A stretch of 64,000 bases of DNA. Origin: Psychrosphaera sp. B3R10 (GTDB lineage: Bacteria; Pseudomonadota; Gammaproteobacteria; Enterobacterales; Alteromonadaceae). Position 1 is the first letter of the stretch. Every line of letters begins with the position of its first letter. The stretch lies in contig NZ_JAHKQH010000026.1 of assembly GCF_018861025.1 (NCBI RefSeq), forward strand, positions 232,392-296,391, in the 5' to 3' direction. The notes beneath the pieces are model-generated. The model had not been told where the DNA came from. It saw only the letters and a list, made by a program, of their open reading frames with translations, and ran no database searches. Of the stretch, positions 46,925-55,945 are shown piece after piece. Made by a program: the position numbers and the translations under genes.

Positions 46925-48085
46925 ATGAACAAAAAGATAATAGCAATATCTGTCATTGCGGCGGTTAGTACTGGTACTGCAAAAGCCGCAATTGAAACGG
47001 ATTTAGGCACAGCATCTGTCGATTTTAGACTACGTTATGAAGGTGTTAGTCAAGACAATACACTTGAAGATGCATCGGCTTTAACGCTTCGTACTAAAGC
47101 AAACTTTAAAACTATCAGTAAACAAGGATTTTACGGATTTGTAGAGTTAGAAAATTCATTTGCGTTATTGGATGATTATAATGATACAAACGGAAATGGT
47201 GGCGAATTTTCTGTTGTTGCCGACCCAGAAACAACTGAAATAGATCAAGCATTTATTGGTTTCAAAACAGATAAATTGGACATAAAACTTGGCCGTCAAG
47301 TTATTACAATGGATAGCCACCGTTTTGTTGGCCATGTTGGTTGGAGACAAGATAAACAGACATTCGACGCAGTTTCAGCCTCGTTTAATGCCTCTGAAAA
47401 ACTAAAACTGTCCTACGCTTATATCAGTAAACGTAACCGTATTTTCGCAGAAGAAAAAGACTTAGATTCTAGCGATCATTTGCTTAACGCGAGTTATAAA
47501 ACAGAGTTTGGACAATTAACTGGATATGGGTATTTATTAGAGGTAGATAATGATACGAACAATGCGCTGAATACATTTGGCGCTCGATTCGAAGGAAAAG
47601 CTTCAGAAGTGTCTTATACCGTAGAGTTGGCTACCCAAACTGCAGAAGCTGGTGAATTAGAATACGACACGACATATATGTTAATTGAAGGCGGCACCAA
47701 ATTAGGTTCTGTTAATGTAAAAGCTGGTTTTGAATCATTGGGTTCTGATGATGGCAATATGGGATTTTCGACGCCACTTGCAACCCTTCACAAATTTAAC
47801 GGTTGGTCGGATCAATTTCTAGGCACTCCTTCAGTTGGCTTAAACGATATATATGCAACTGTTTCTGGAAGTGCCTCCTCGGGTAAGTGGGCAATTACTT
47901 TACATTCATATTCAGCAGCAGAAGCAAGTGATTCTATCGACGACCTTGGTTCTGAAATTAATGCCATTTATACGACAAAAATTGCCAATAAATTCCCAAT
48001 AGGTATTAAGTATGCCAGCTATTCTGCTGGTGATATTAAAGTTGACACAAGTAAATTGTGGGTTTGGACTGGCTACACATTCTAA
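46925..48085 (+). CDS. outer-membrane porin (alginate-export/OprD-like beta barrel) in the nrt operon
   Basis: The 386-residue protein has a Sec signal peptide (MNKKIIAISVIAAVSTGTAKA) and a mature sequence of alternating strands beginning VDFRLRYEGVSQDNTLEDASALTLRTKANF, with IGFKTDKLDIKLGRQVI, HRFVGHVGWRQDKQTFD, and a terminal aromatic tail VWTGYTF, the typical outer-membrane barrel end. The family (alginate-export/OprB-OprD like) is not restricted to alginate. As the last gene of the nrt operon it is a good candidate for the outer-membrane route for nitrate. It is followed by its own terminator. Confidence 0.85.
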   Translation: MNKKIIAISVIAAVSTGTAKAAIETDLGTASVDFRLRYEGVSQDNTLEDASALTLRTKANFKTISKQGFYGFVELENSFALLDDYNDTNGNGGEFSVVADPETTEIDQAFIGFKTDKLDIKLGRQVITMDSHRFVGHVGWRQDKQTFDAVSASFNASEKLKLSYAYISKRNRIFAEEKDLDSSDHLLNASYKTEFGQLTGYGYLLEVDNDTNNALNTFGARFEGKASEVSYTVELATQTAEAGELEYDTTYMLIEGGTKLGSVNVKAGFESLGSDDGNMGFSTPLATLHKFNGWSDQFLGTPSVGLNDIYATVSGSASSGKWAITLHSYSAAEASDSIDDLGSEINAIYTTKIANKFPIGIKYASYSAGDIKVDTSKLWVWTGYTF

Positions 48086-48098
48086 AACGAGTTTTACC

Positions 48099-48127
48099 GG
48101 AAGTGAGGGTGTTTCCTACTCACTTCC
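48099..48127 (+). terminator. hairpin at the end of the nrt operon
   Basis: GGAAGTGAG / CTCACTTCC with an 11-base loop lies 13 bp after the porin stop and is followed by an ACTTTGATT tract. Confidence 0.75.
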
Positions 48128-48265
48128 ACTTTGATTATGGTGTTCATAATAACCCCATTCATTTTGATGTTTGGGGTTCTTTTTTACGCTTCTCGCCAAA
48201 CCTACCCGCTCATTCCTTCTTATTTATGTAAAAACACCGAATATTGCATGGAAAATTGCTTGGAG

Positions 48266-49174
48266 AAATTGCTTGGACACCCACTCCAGTTTTACTTCTC
48301 AGAGCCAAACAAAATAACGCAGACACCCACTCCAGCTTTACCTCTCATAGCCAGATAAATAACTCAGACACAAACCGATAAGTTGCATGGACACCCACTG
48401 ATAAGTTACATAGATAAATTGCGCAGACACCCACCGAAAAAATAACGTAGATAGAAAATAACGCAGACACCCACTCCAGCTTTACTTCTCAGAGCCAGAT
48501 AAATAACTCAGACACAAACCGATAAGTTGCATGGACACCCACTGATAAGTTACATGGATAAATTGCGCAGACACCCACCGAAAAAAAAATTGCGCAGACA
48601 CCCACCGAAAAAATAACGTAGACACCCACTCCAGCTTTACCTCTCATAGCCAGATAAATAACTCGGACACAAACCGATAAGTTACATGGACACCCACTGA
48701 TAAGTTACATGGATAAATTGCGCAGACACCCACCGAAAAAATAACGCAGACACCCACTCCAGCTTTACCTCTCATAGCCAGATAAATAACTCAGACGCAA
48801 ACCGATAAATTGCGTGGACACCCACTCCAGTTTTACTTCTCAAAGCCAAACAAAAAAAAATAACGCAGACACCCACTCCAGCTTTACCTCTCATAGCCAG
48901 ATAAATAACTCAGACGCAAACCGATAAATTGCGTGGACACCCACTCCAGTTTTACTTCTCAAAGCCAAACAAAATAACGCAGACACCCACTCCAGCTTTA
49001 CTTCTCAGAGCCAGATAAATAACTCAGACACAAACCGATAAGTTGCATGGACACCCACTCCAGTTTTACTTCTCAGAGCCAAACAAAATAACGCAGACAC
49101 CCACTCCAGCTTTACTTCTCAGAGCCAGATAAATAACTCAGACATAAACCGATAAGTTACAGGGACACCCACTG
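48266..49174. repeat. large composite array F of the GCAGACACCCAC repeat (19 cores)
   Basis: Nineteen GACACCCAC cores lie in about 900 bp, in two alternating contexts: [AC]GCAGACACCCACTCCAG followed by CTTTACCTCTCATAGCC, and GATAAGTTGCATGGACACCCACTG or TTGCGCAGACACCCACCGAAAA. Blocks such as CCAGATAAATAACTCAGACACAAACCG recur between them. The array is flanked by the nrt terminator and, at the other end, by a heptanucleotide repeat and the terminator of the convergent nas operon. The 75-codon frame at its left edge (48131) I regard as spurious. Confidence 0.95.
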
Positions 49175-49186
49175 AATCCAAAGAAG

Positions 49187-49228
49187 TTCTTAGTTCTTAG
49201 TTCTTAGTTCTTAGGTCTTAGGTCTTAG
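49187..49228. repeat. heptanucleotide repeat TTCTTAG/GTCTTAG, six copies
   Basis: Four TTCTTAG units followed by two GTCTTAG units. A tract of this kind can change length by slippage. It lies between array F and the terminator. Confidence 0.9.
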
Positions 49229-49253
49229 GAAGATTTTTCCGTCCAAAAACGAC

Positions 49254-49277
49254 AAAACAGAGCCTAGGCTCTGTTTT
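49254..49277. terminator. bidirectional terminator, end of nas operon
   Basis: A 24-bp perfect palindrome with AAAACAG on one side and CTGTTTT on the other (centre AGCCTAGGCT), about 50 bp after the end of the nas operon. Confidence 0.85.
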
Positions 49278-49325
49278 TGGATAACTTTTCAAATGATTTT
49301 TAACTTAATATGTCTTTTTTGAGTT

Positions 49326-50309
49326 TCAACTAAAAAACCGCGATTTATCGCGACGCTCCCACAGTTGATTAGCCCTAATATGTGCTTCTTCAACACTGAC
49401 TTGCTCTATCAAAACCAAATAACTTGTTAGTGTACCTAACACGGCTTGCTTACCGTATTCAGAATCGAGTTTGCCCTGCCACATTTGTTTGAGTTCAATT
49501 GGGTTTAGCTCTTTTGGTTTAATTTGCCAATTCTCTAGATACGCCGGGTATTCAACTTGTTTTTGTTCGCCATCAACAAACATAAATTGTACAAAAGGAC
49601 GCTCTGGGTTTACCTCAACTTCACCGCCCTCTCCTCGAATACATGACATTTGTTTATCACCTAGAATTTCAGCAACCTTTGCGTGTCGCTCATCAAAGTG
49701 GCGATGAAAAACCCCATGATAACTGCTTTTTCCTTGACTAGGATTGAGGATCCTTGCCAAAGTATTTGCAGGCGATCGCAAGCTAAATAACTTACGCATT
49801 TGGATAAGTCTATCTAATGCCGGATTTACAACATCCAAATCCATGTAAGCAAAGCCATTTTCATCTAACATTTTGTTTGCTTGTATGGGATCTTTTGCAA
49901 CAACTAAGCCTAAAGTTTCAAGTACTTCAGACAAATACAGCCTGTTTGACTCAGGTTCTTTAGTCCCATGCAGAAATACTCGTTTGCCATTTTGAGCCAA
50001 ACACATTACCGCCAATAAAAACCAAGGTAAATGGCGTCTTTTACCGGCGTAACACCCTAAATCTAGGTCGACATCTAAATTGTTTAACCCCTCAAGGTTA
50101 TACTCTCGACAGGCTTTAACAAATCCAGCTAACTCTTCGGCTGATTCTTCCCGCACCCGCAACAACATTAAAAACGCACCAGCTTGTTCTGGCTCTATCT
50201 CGTTCGCTAGAAATAGTTTGAATGCTTGATATGACTCATCCACAGACAAGTAACGTCCTGCGCGTTTGCCTCGACCAATAATTTTTATGTACTGACTAAA
50301 TTCGTTCAC
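49326..50309 (-). CDS. TrpD2-like glycosyl transferase family protein
   Basis: The 327-residue protein resembles YbiB/TrpD2, relatives of anthranilate phosphoribosyltransferase. The N-terminal helical bundle (YLSVDESYQAFKLFLANEIEPEQAGAFLMLLRVREES) and Gly-rich RSPANTLARILNP region are visible. In other bacteria TrpD2-like proteins bind nucleic acid and are not tryptophan enzymes. It is the last gene of nasA-cobA-this gene, 5 bp after cobA. Its role in nitrate assimilation is unknown, though a gene of this kind is often found there. Confidence 0.75.
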   Translation of the reverse strand: MNEFSQYIKIIGRGKRAGRYLSVDESYQAFKLFLANEIEPEQAGAFLMLLRVREESAEELAGFVKACREYNLEGLNNLDVDLDLGCYAGKRRHLPWFLLAVMCLAQNGKRVFLHGTKEPESNRLYLSEVLETLGLVVAKDPIQANKMLDENGFAYMDLDVVNPALDRLIQMRKLFSLRSPANTLARILNPSQGKSSYHGVFHRHFDERHAKVAEILGDKQMSCIRGEGGEVEVNPERPFVQFMFVDGEQKQVEYPAYLENWQIKPKELNPIELKQMWQGKLDSEYGKQAVLGTLTSYLVLIEQVSVEEAHIRANQLWERRDKSRFFS

Positions 50310-50314
50310 TAAAT

Positions 50315-51205
50315 TTAAGCTACTTGTTGTTGTTTCGACTGCGTTAGCAAATCGACATTGACGTTAGCCCTATAATTTATCGCGTCACCCACGACAATTA
50401 AAGCAGGACCGACAATATTTTCAGAATTTAATACATTACCGATACTTTTTAGATCAGAAACGTAGGTTTTATGTTCAGACGTTGTCCCTTGGTCGATGAT
50501 GGCCATTGGTGTGTTGCTCGACTTACCGTGTGAAATAAGTTGCTGTGCGATGTGCTCAACCTTGTTTAACCCCATATAGAAGACGAGTGTATCGCTTGAG
50601 TCAGCGTAATTCTGCCAATCAGATTCTATATCTTCACTTTTAAAATGCGCGGTAATAAATCGTACCGAGTGGGCGCATTCGCGATGCGTTAAAGGTATAC
50701 CAGACCATGCACCACATCCTGACGCAGCTGTAATACCTGGAACAATAGCAAAGTCGATATTTAGCTTTTGCAGATGCTCAACTTCTTCGGCCGCTCGACC
50801 AAATATGGAAGGGTCACCGCCTTTAAGTCGCACAACATTTTTGCCTTGTAGGGCAAATTCAGACATACGTTCACATATTTCCTGCTGCGTCATACTGTGG
50901 CGGCCACATTTTTTACCAACAAAAACGCGTTCCACATGTTTTGGGATCATATTGACAATTTCGGGACTAACCAACCAATCATATAAAACAACATCGGTTT
51001 CTTGAATTAAGCGGTATGCTTTAAGAGTCAATAATTCCGCATCACCTGGACCTGAGCCAACTAAATATACGTCGCCAATAGGCTTACGACCCGAGTTGTG
51101 TGCCGCTTTCTGTTTTGTCGTCCATTTTCCAGCATTCATTCTATTAAATGGAAAATTAAGTAAACGAAGCATAAAAGGTAAGTTAAATAGTTTAGTTGTT
51201 GTCAT
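50315..51205 (-). CDS. cobA: uroporphyrinogen-III C-methyltransferase
   Basis: The 296-residue SUMT makes precorrin-2, the siroheme precursor that NirB requires. SAM-binding VYLVGSGPGDAELLTLKA, the LVSPEIVNMIPKH region, VRLKGGDPSIFGRAAEEVEHL and VVPGITAASGCGAWSGIPLTHR are standard motifs. It is a stand-alone methyltransferase, without the CysG dehydrogenase/chelatase domain, so that step must be encoded elsewhere. The N-terminus has about 40 extra residues before the catalytic domain. It is 11 bp after nasA. Confidence 0.93.
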   Translation of the reverse strand: MTTTKLFNLPFMLRLLNFPFNRMNAGKWTTKQKAAHNSGRKPIGDVYLVGSGPGDAELLTLKAYRLIQETDVVLYDWLVSPEIVNMIPKHVERVFVGKKCGRHSMTQQEICERMSEFALQGKNVVRLKGGDPSIFGRAAEEVEHLQKLNIDFAIVPGITAASGCGAWSGIPLTHRECAHSVRFITAHFKSEDIESDWQNYADSSDTLVFYMGLNKVEHIAQQLISHGKSSNTPMAIIDQGTTSEHKTYVSDLKSIGNVLNSENIVGPALIVVGDAINYRANVNVDLLTQSKQQQVA

Positions 51206-51216
51206 AAATACTCCGT

Positions 51217-53940
51217 TTATATCTCTAATACAGGAATGGCTTCAGATTCAAATCGACTCTGAGTTAATTGTGGCTGTCCATGTTGTTTGATCAGGGTTTT
51301 GAGTTCACTTTTACATGAACCGCAATTGGTGCCGCACTTCAAACGTTCGCCTAATTTTTCAACTGAGTTATCACCTTCACTTACTATCGCGTCGACAATT
51401 TGATTTTCGCCGACTTTATAACAGCTACATATCGTTTTGCCGTTGATAAAATCAGCGCCAGGCACTGCACGTAGCACTCGATTTATTTGTTCAGCTGACA
51501 CTTCTTCTTGTTGAAAAAGACTATCAACCCAGTCGCTGTTTATTTCCGTTTTGTATTGCGCGAAAAACCCAACAAAAACCAAACGGTTATCTTTAATACA
51601 TAAAGCAGTTGCAATACCGCTTTGGCTATTTTCAAAATAACTCCAATTGCCTTCAATAGCCGTTAAATCTCGACTCCAGAACATTGGGCCTTCTATTTTA
51701 TTAGCTGTCGCGCAGGCATATTCAAAGCCAGAGTGAATAGTGTTTTTTGCCCAATAATCAGACTCAATAAGCACCTCTTCCAAACAAAACAATTGCATGA
51801 ATTGACCCACAGGTGCTTTTTCAATATTCGCTACGGTGAACTTACTTTCAGGTTGCCCTGAGATAGGATCTACAAACGAACCATATAGTTTGGCGATATT
51901 TGCAGTTGGCGCACTCAGCTTATTCCAATGAATTGGCGTAAAGAGTTGCCCGACTTTGAGGCCATCATCAACTTTCACTGGCACTAAAACCTCACCAAAC
52001 TCGCTCGTCACCTTCACTAAGTTGCCGTCGGTTAAACCTTCCTTTGTTAAGTCTGTGCTGTGCATTGCGATAAAAGGTTCTTTTGTGTGTTTAGCCAAAG
52101 AAGCTGATTTACCTGTACGTGTCATCGTATGCCAATGGTCTCGAACTCTTCCTGAATTCACGCCATAGGGGTATAACGCACTCGCTTTTTGTTGTGGCAA
52201 TTTGGCTTCAACAGCGACAAAATTGGCTTTGCCACTTGGTGTATAAAATGTATTGTCGGCAAATATATGCTGACAACCATTTGGATATCTTGTGTTAACT
52301 GGCCATTGAACGGGCTGTAATGCGTCATACTCAGCTTCACTTAAAGACGCTAATCCGGAAATATCAAAGTCGCGGACAGCGTAACTTTCAGACCCATTTT
52401 TGTAGCCAGATAAGCCTGCATGTTCGACAAATATTTCAGCTGGGTGTTGATAAGTAAATGCGTCTTCAAAACCCATTTTTACCGCAATATCTGAAATGAT
52501 CTGCCAATCGTGACGAGTTTCACCTGGGGCTGCTAAAATGCCTCGTTGACGTGAAATACGTCGTTCTGAATTAGTGACAGTACCATCTTTCTCGCCCCAC
52601 GTTGTCGCTGGTAATTTAACATCTGCAAAGTCCATAGTATCTGTATCTGCCATGCAATCAGATACAACGACTAATTCGCAGGTTTTAAGTGCAGTTTCAA
52701 TTTCGTTTCGATTTGGCAGACTCACCATGGGATTGGTGGCCATAATCCAGACGGCTTTAATTTCACCTTTAGCCATTTTATCAAACATTTCCACCGCTTT
52801 AGGGCCATGTTCGTTACATATAGTAGGTGAGTCCCAATAACTTTGTACTAAATCACGATGACTTTCATCTTCGATATTCATATGAGCGGCTAACATATTT
52901 GCTAATCCACCAACTTCTCTGCCGCCCATTGCATTAGGTTGTCCAGTAATTGAAAATGGACCGGAGCCCAAATGTCCCAACTTACCAGTCACCAAATGAC
53001 AATTAATAATGGCATTACATTTATCCACCCCTTGGCTTGATTGATTAACACCTTGTGAATAAAACGTTACCGCTGTTGGCGTTTTGCAAAAGGCATTAAA
53101 AAAAAGTAGGAGATCACTTTCTTGAAGCTCACAGAAGGTAGCTGTTGTTGCCACTGTCCACGACGAAACAGACACAGCTGTAAGGTCAAAACCTTCACAA
53201 TAGCGCTCTACATAATCCCTATTCACCCCACCATTATTAATGATGTAATTAAGCATCCCCATAAACAATGCGACATCTGTACCCGGTTTAACCGGTAAAA
53301 ACAGATCTGCTAATTCAGCCGTCGCACTACGTCTTGGGTCAATAACCACTACTTTCATATTTGGGTTGTCTTTTTTGGCCTGTTCCATTCGCTGAAATAA
53401 AATGGGGTGAGTCCATGCTGCGTTTGATCCGACCAAAATAAGTAAGTCTGTTGCGGATAAGTCTTCATAGCTGCATGGCACCGTATCTGAACCAAATGCA
53501 CGTTTATAGCCTGCAACGGCAGATGACATACATAATCGAGAGTTTGTATCGATATTTGCTGAGCCGATATAACCTTTCATTAGCTTATTTGCGACGTAAT
53601 AGTCTTCCGTTAAAATTTGACCAGATACATAGAAAGCAACGGCTTGTGGACCGTGTTCAGCAATAATTTGCTTAAATTTGTTAGCAACAACGTCTGTGGC
53701 ATGGTCCCAGGTGGTACGTTCTCCATTTACTTCTGGGTACAATAACCGACCTTCCAAATCCGTAGTTTCAGCTAAATTAGACCCTTTTACACAAAGCTTA
53801 CCGAAGTTCGCCTGATGCTGTTTGCTGCCACTTACTGCAGTTAACTGACCGTTAACAATAGTTGCATCCACACCACAACCAACCCCGCAGTATGGGCAAG
53901 TAGTTTGGCAAACTTTCTGTTCAAATTGTTGTACTGACAT
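51217..53940 (-). CDS. nasA: assimilatory nitrate reductase catalytic subunit
   Basis: The 907-residue cytoplasmic molybdoenzyme reduces nitrate to nitrite. The N-terminal 4Fe-4S ligands are seen in CQTTCPYCGVGCGVD plus KLCVKGSN; the Mo-bis-MGD domains contain the typical DTNSRLCMSSAVAGYKRAFG and NPMVSLPNRNE. A C-terminal BFD-like [2Fe-2S] domain (CSCYKVGENQIVDAI.., CGTNCGSCKSEL) is fused, as in Klebsiella-type NasA. No separate reductase (NasC/NasB) gene is in the window, so the electron donor is not identified. The ATG at 53940 follows an attenuator leader. Confidence 0.96.
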   Translation of the reverse strand: MSVQQFEQKVCQTTCPYCGVGCGVDATIVNGQLTAVSGSKQHQANFGKLCVKGSNLAETTDLEGRLLYPEVNGERTTWDHATDVVANKFKQIIAEHGPQAVAFYVSGQILTEDYYVANKLMKGYIGSANIDTNSRLCMSSAVAGYKRAFGSDTVPCSYEDLSATDLLILVGSNAAWTHPILFQRMEQAKKDNPNMKVVVIDPRRSATAELADLFLPVKPGTDVALFMGMLNYIINNGGVNRDYVERYCEGFDLTAVSVSSWTVATTATFCELQESDLLLFFNAFCKTPTAVTFYSQGVNQSSQGVDKCNAIINCHLVTGKLGHLGSGPFSITGQPNAMGGREVGGLANMLAAHMNIEDESHRDLVQSYWDSPTICNEHGPKAVEMFDKMAKGEIKAVWIMATNPMVSLPNRNEIETALKTCELVVVSDCMADTDTMDFADVKLPATTWGEKDGTVTNSERRISRQRGILAAPGETRHDWQIISDIAVKMGFEDAFTYQHPAEIFVEHAGLSGYKNGSESYAVRDFDISGLASLSEAEYDALQPVQWPVNTRYPNGCQHIFADNTFYTPSGKANFVAVEAKLPQQKASALYPYGVNSGRVRDHWHTMTRTGKSASLAKHTKEPFIAMHSTDLTKEGLTDGNLVKVTSEFGEVLVPVKVDDGLKVGQLFTPIHWNKLSAPTANIAKLYGSFVDPISGQPESKFTVANIEKAPVGQFMQLFCLEEVLIESDYWAKNTIHSGFEYACATANKIEGPMFWSRDLTAIEGNWSYFENSQSGIATALCIKDNRLVFVGFFAQYKTEINSDWVDSLFQQEEVSAEQINRVLRAVPGADFINGKTICSCYKVGENQIVDAIVSEGDNSVEKLGERLKCGTNCGSCKSELKTLIKQHGQPQLTQSRFESEAIPVLEI

Positions 53941-53951
53941 TTTTTACTCAC

Positions 53952-54019
53952 AAAAAAGGCGCGACGGTTTTCACCGTAGCGCCTTTGCTTAATTTTATTA
54001 GCTTCTCAACACTGAGAAG
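53952..54019 (-). promoter_or_regulatory. ANTAR-type antitermination leader of nasA (P1, P2, terminator)
   Basis: On the minus strand P1 is CTTCTC-AGTGTT-GAGAAG (54002-54019), a perfect 6-bp stem with a six-base loop carrying A1 and G4. After 12 bases comes the P2 candidate AGC-AAAGGC-GCT (53978-53989), again with A1 and G4 but a 3-bp stem. Its 3' arm overlaps the 5' arm of the terminator GGCGC..GCGCC (53958-53983), which ends in six T (53952-53957), only 11 bp before the ATG. This is the arrangement expected of a NasT target. Confidence 0.8.
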
Positions 54020-54097
54020 TCGAGGTCGAAGTGTTGTTTTCGACGTCTTGAAAATTATTTTATATTCTATGTACTCAAAATTTATACATTTATATAA

Positions 54098-54113
54098 ACA
54101 AGTTACGTGCCAG
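54098..54113 (-). promoter_or_regulatory. sigma-54 promoter of nasA
   Basis: CTGGCACGTAACTTGT (minus strand) has the TGGCACG -24 element and TTG at the -12 position with correct spacing; the -12 C is replaced by T. It gives a leader of about 145 nt. Confidence 0.7.
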
Positions 54114-54200
54114 CATCTGCTTTATTCTTTATTCTCTACAAGCCACTGTAAATACTGGAGTTTAGGGCACTATAGGTAAAGGTGACTTTGTTCAAGACAG

Positions 54201-54231
54201 AAAAAAACGCACTACTTGGGTGCGTTTTTTT
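54201..54231. terminator. terminator of nasTS, overlapping an NtrC-like site
   Basis: AAAAAAACGCAC / GTGCGTTTTTTT with a TACTTGG loop ends the nasS transcript and is nearly symmetric. Its centre GCAC-N7-GTGC has NtrC half-site spacing, about 100 bp upstream of the nasA promoter. Confidence 0.8.
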
Positions 54232-54261
54232 ATCATCACTTATTAGCTTCACCTAAATGGT

Positions 54262-55332
54262 TCAACTGTTCCGTAAGGCCAACATCGATTCATATAAGTC
54301 ATTTCGATAAACATTATTAACAACTTCATTAAGTTGGGTATCTGTCCAATCGCCTAACTGCCCTGCACCTTTCATTTTCTCTATCAAGAACATGCCTTGC
54401 TCAACAATCGGTTGATTGGTATTACTCCGAAAAAACTGATTGTAGCCAGGTATATCTCTTGGTGGTGCTCCTTTCGCGGTAATACAACTACCAATCAAAC
54501 TTGGCGCGATTACATCAACGGGCGCATCTAAATATTGTTGCAGGATAATGGCTGTTTCAAATCGATTTGCAACTGACTCTAACCATTCGCAAGCTTGTTG
54601 TACTGCAGCGAGTAATGCCAAATAGGTATTGGGGTTAGTCTCTTGCCATTCCTTAGTTACGGCCAACACTTTTTCCGGGGCTTCCTGCCATATGTCACTC
54701 GAAGTCGTGACTGTTTCGCCAATACCACCTCGAACCGCTTGGGCGTTCCACGGAGTACCGACACAAAAACCATCGATGTCATTATTTTGCAATGCCGTGG
54801 TCATACTTGTCGGTGGAATAATGATCAATTCAACATCTTTGTTAGGTGTAATATCACCTGATATCAACCAATCTCTTAGTTGATAAAAATGACAAGAGTA
54901 AGGGTAAACAGACGCTATTTTTAATACCTCACCCGACTGGTCTATGACCCTTTTAAGCCACTTCGCTTCAAGCGGCAGTGGTGGTGTTATTCCGTTATTT
55001 AACTCCCTAACTTTATCCATCAAAGCTGTCGATAACGTTACACCGTTACCATTCATACTCAAGTTAAAGGCATTAATGACGTCACATTTTGGTCCATTTA
55101 AACCTAACGAACTAGCAATTGGCATCGGTGCTAAGACCTGCGCCGCGTCTAATAAACCAGCGTTTAACCTATCTCTTACCGTCGCCCAAGAATATTGAAC
55201 ATGCAATGAAACATCTAATCCCCATTGTTCAAAATAACCTAGGTGTTTCGCCATCACTAAGGGGGCACAGTCGGTTAATGCCACTATTCCAATATCAAGT
55301 TGGGTTTGTTCTAAATGCGTTTGTGAACTCAT
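54262..55332 (-). CDS. nasS: nitrate sensor NasS (NrtA-like, cytoplasmic)
   Basis: The 356-residue protein is in the NrtA/CmpA family (GIVALTDCAPLVMAKHLGYFEQWGLDV, YSWATVRDRLNAGLLDAAQVLAPMPIA) but has no signal peptide, so it should be cytoplasmic. In other proteobacteria NasS holds NasT when nitrate is absent and frees it when nitrate binds. Here its ATG lies 1 bp after the nasT stop codon, so the two are translationally coupled. This pairing separates it from the transport-type NrtA at 43541. Confidence 0.93.
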   Translation of the reverse strand: MSSQTHLEQTQLDIGIVALTDCAPLVMAKHLGYFEQWGLDVSLHVQYSWATVRDRLNAGLLDAAQVLAPMPIASSLGLNGPKCDVINAFNLSMNGNGVTLSTALMDKVRELNNGITPPLPLEAKWLKRVIDQSGEVLKIASVYPYSCHFYQLRDWLISGDITPNKDVELIIIPPTSMTTALQNNDIDGFCVGTPWNAQAVRGGIGETVTTSSDIWQEAPEKVLAVTKEWQETNPNTYLALLAAVQQACEWLESVANRFETAIILQQYLDAPVDVIAPSLIGSCITAKGAPPRDIPGYNQFFRSNTNQPIVEQGMFLIEKMKGAGQLGDWTDTQLNEVVNNVYRNDLYESMLALRNS

Positions 55333-55333
55333 G

Positions 55334-55945
55334 TTATTTACCTCCGCCTATCAACTGCATCATGGAGATTAGGTTCTTTGCTACGTCTTCCATCTTCTGT
55401 CCATTATCCATCGCCATTTTTCGAATCGCAGAATAAGCCTGTTGCTCGCTCATACCTTGCTTTTCAATTAATAGTGCTTTGGCTTGATCAACCCACTTTC
55501 TCGACTGCAATTTCCGTTTGGCATCTGTTAATTCGGCCTTTAGCCCCTGAAACTCATTAAAACGAGCGACCGCGACATCGAGAATAAATTTGGCTCTATC
55601 GGGATTTGTTTCACCTGAAACATAAGCACTAACACCAGCTTTAATGCTGTCTCGCATTAAGTCCGGTTGGTCTTTTTCAGAAAACATAACAATGGGCTTT
55701 GGGTTAAATTCAGATATCGTACTCAAACTTTCAATTGTGTCGCGATTAGGTGATTCAATATCAATTAGAATGATGTCAGGCTCGGTATTTTCAACTTCCC
55801 TTAAAAGTGAGGCACTCGTGTGAGCTAAGTGTTTCACGACATAAGGAGAACCTGCCAGCGCTGCCCGGAAACTTTCCGCGCGTTCCATGTCATCGTCAAT
55901 GACTAACACGGTTAACGTGTTTGTTGTTTTATTTTTAGTAGCCAT
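55334..55945 (-). CDS. nasT: ANTAR-domain antiterminator NasT
   Basis: The 203-residue regulator combines an N-terminal response-regulator-like receiver (LTVLVIDDDMERAES, ILIDIESPN) and a C-terminal ANTAR RNA-binding domain at about residues 135-200 (RKWVDQAKALLIEKQGMSEQQAYSAIRKMAMDNGQKMEDVAKNLI). Family knowledge: the ANTAR dimer recognises paired hexaloop hairpins in leader RNA and prevents termination. Such leaders are seen before nasA and nrtA. It is the first gene of nasTS. Three TGCACCA half-sites lie upstream (55997, 56097, 56111). Confidence 0.95.
   Translation of the reverse strand: MATKNKTTNTLTVLVIDDDMERAESFRAALAGSPYVVKHLAHTSASLLREVENTEPDIILIDIESPNRDTIESLSTISEFNPKPIVMFSEKDQPDLMRDSIKAGVSAYVSGETNPDRAKFILDVAVARFNEFQGLKAELTDAKRKLQSRKWVDQAKALLIEKQGMSEQQAYSAIRKMAMDNGQKMEDVAKNLISMMQLIGGGK

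Noticed and set aside
48131-48358. 75-codon open frame after the porin
   Set aside because: TTG start, no ribosome site, and the second half is array F. The hydrophobic first part follows the porin terminator.
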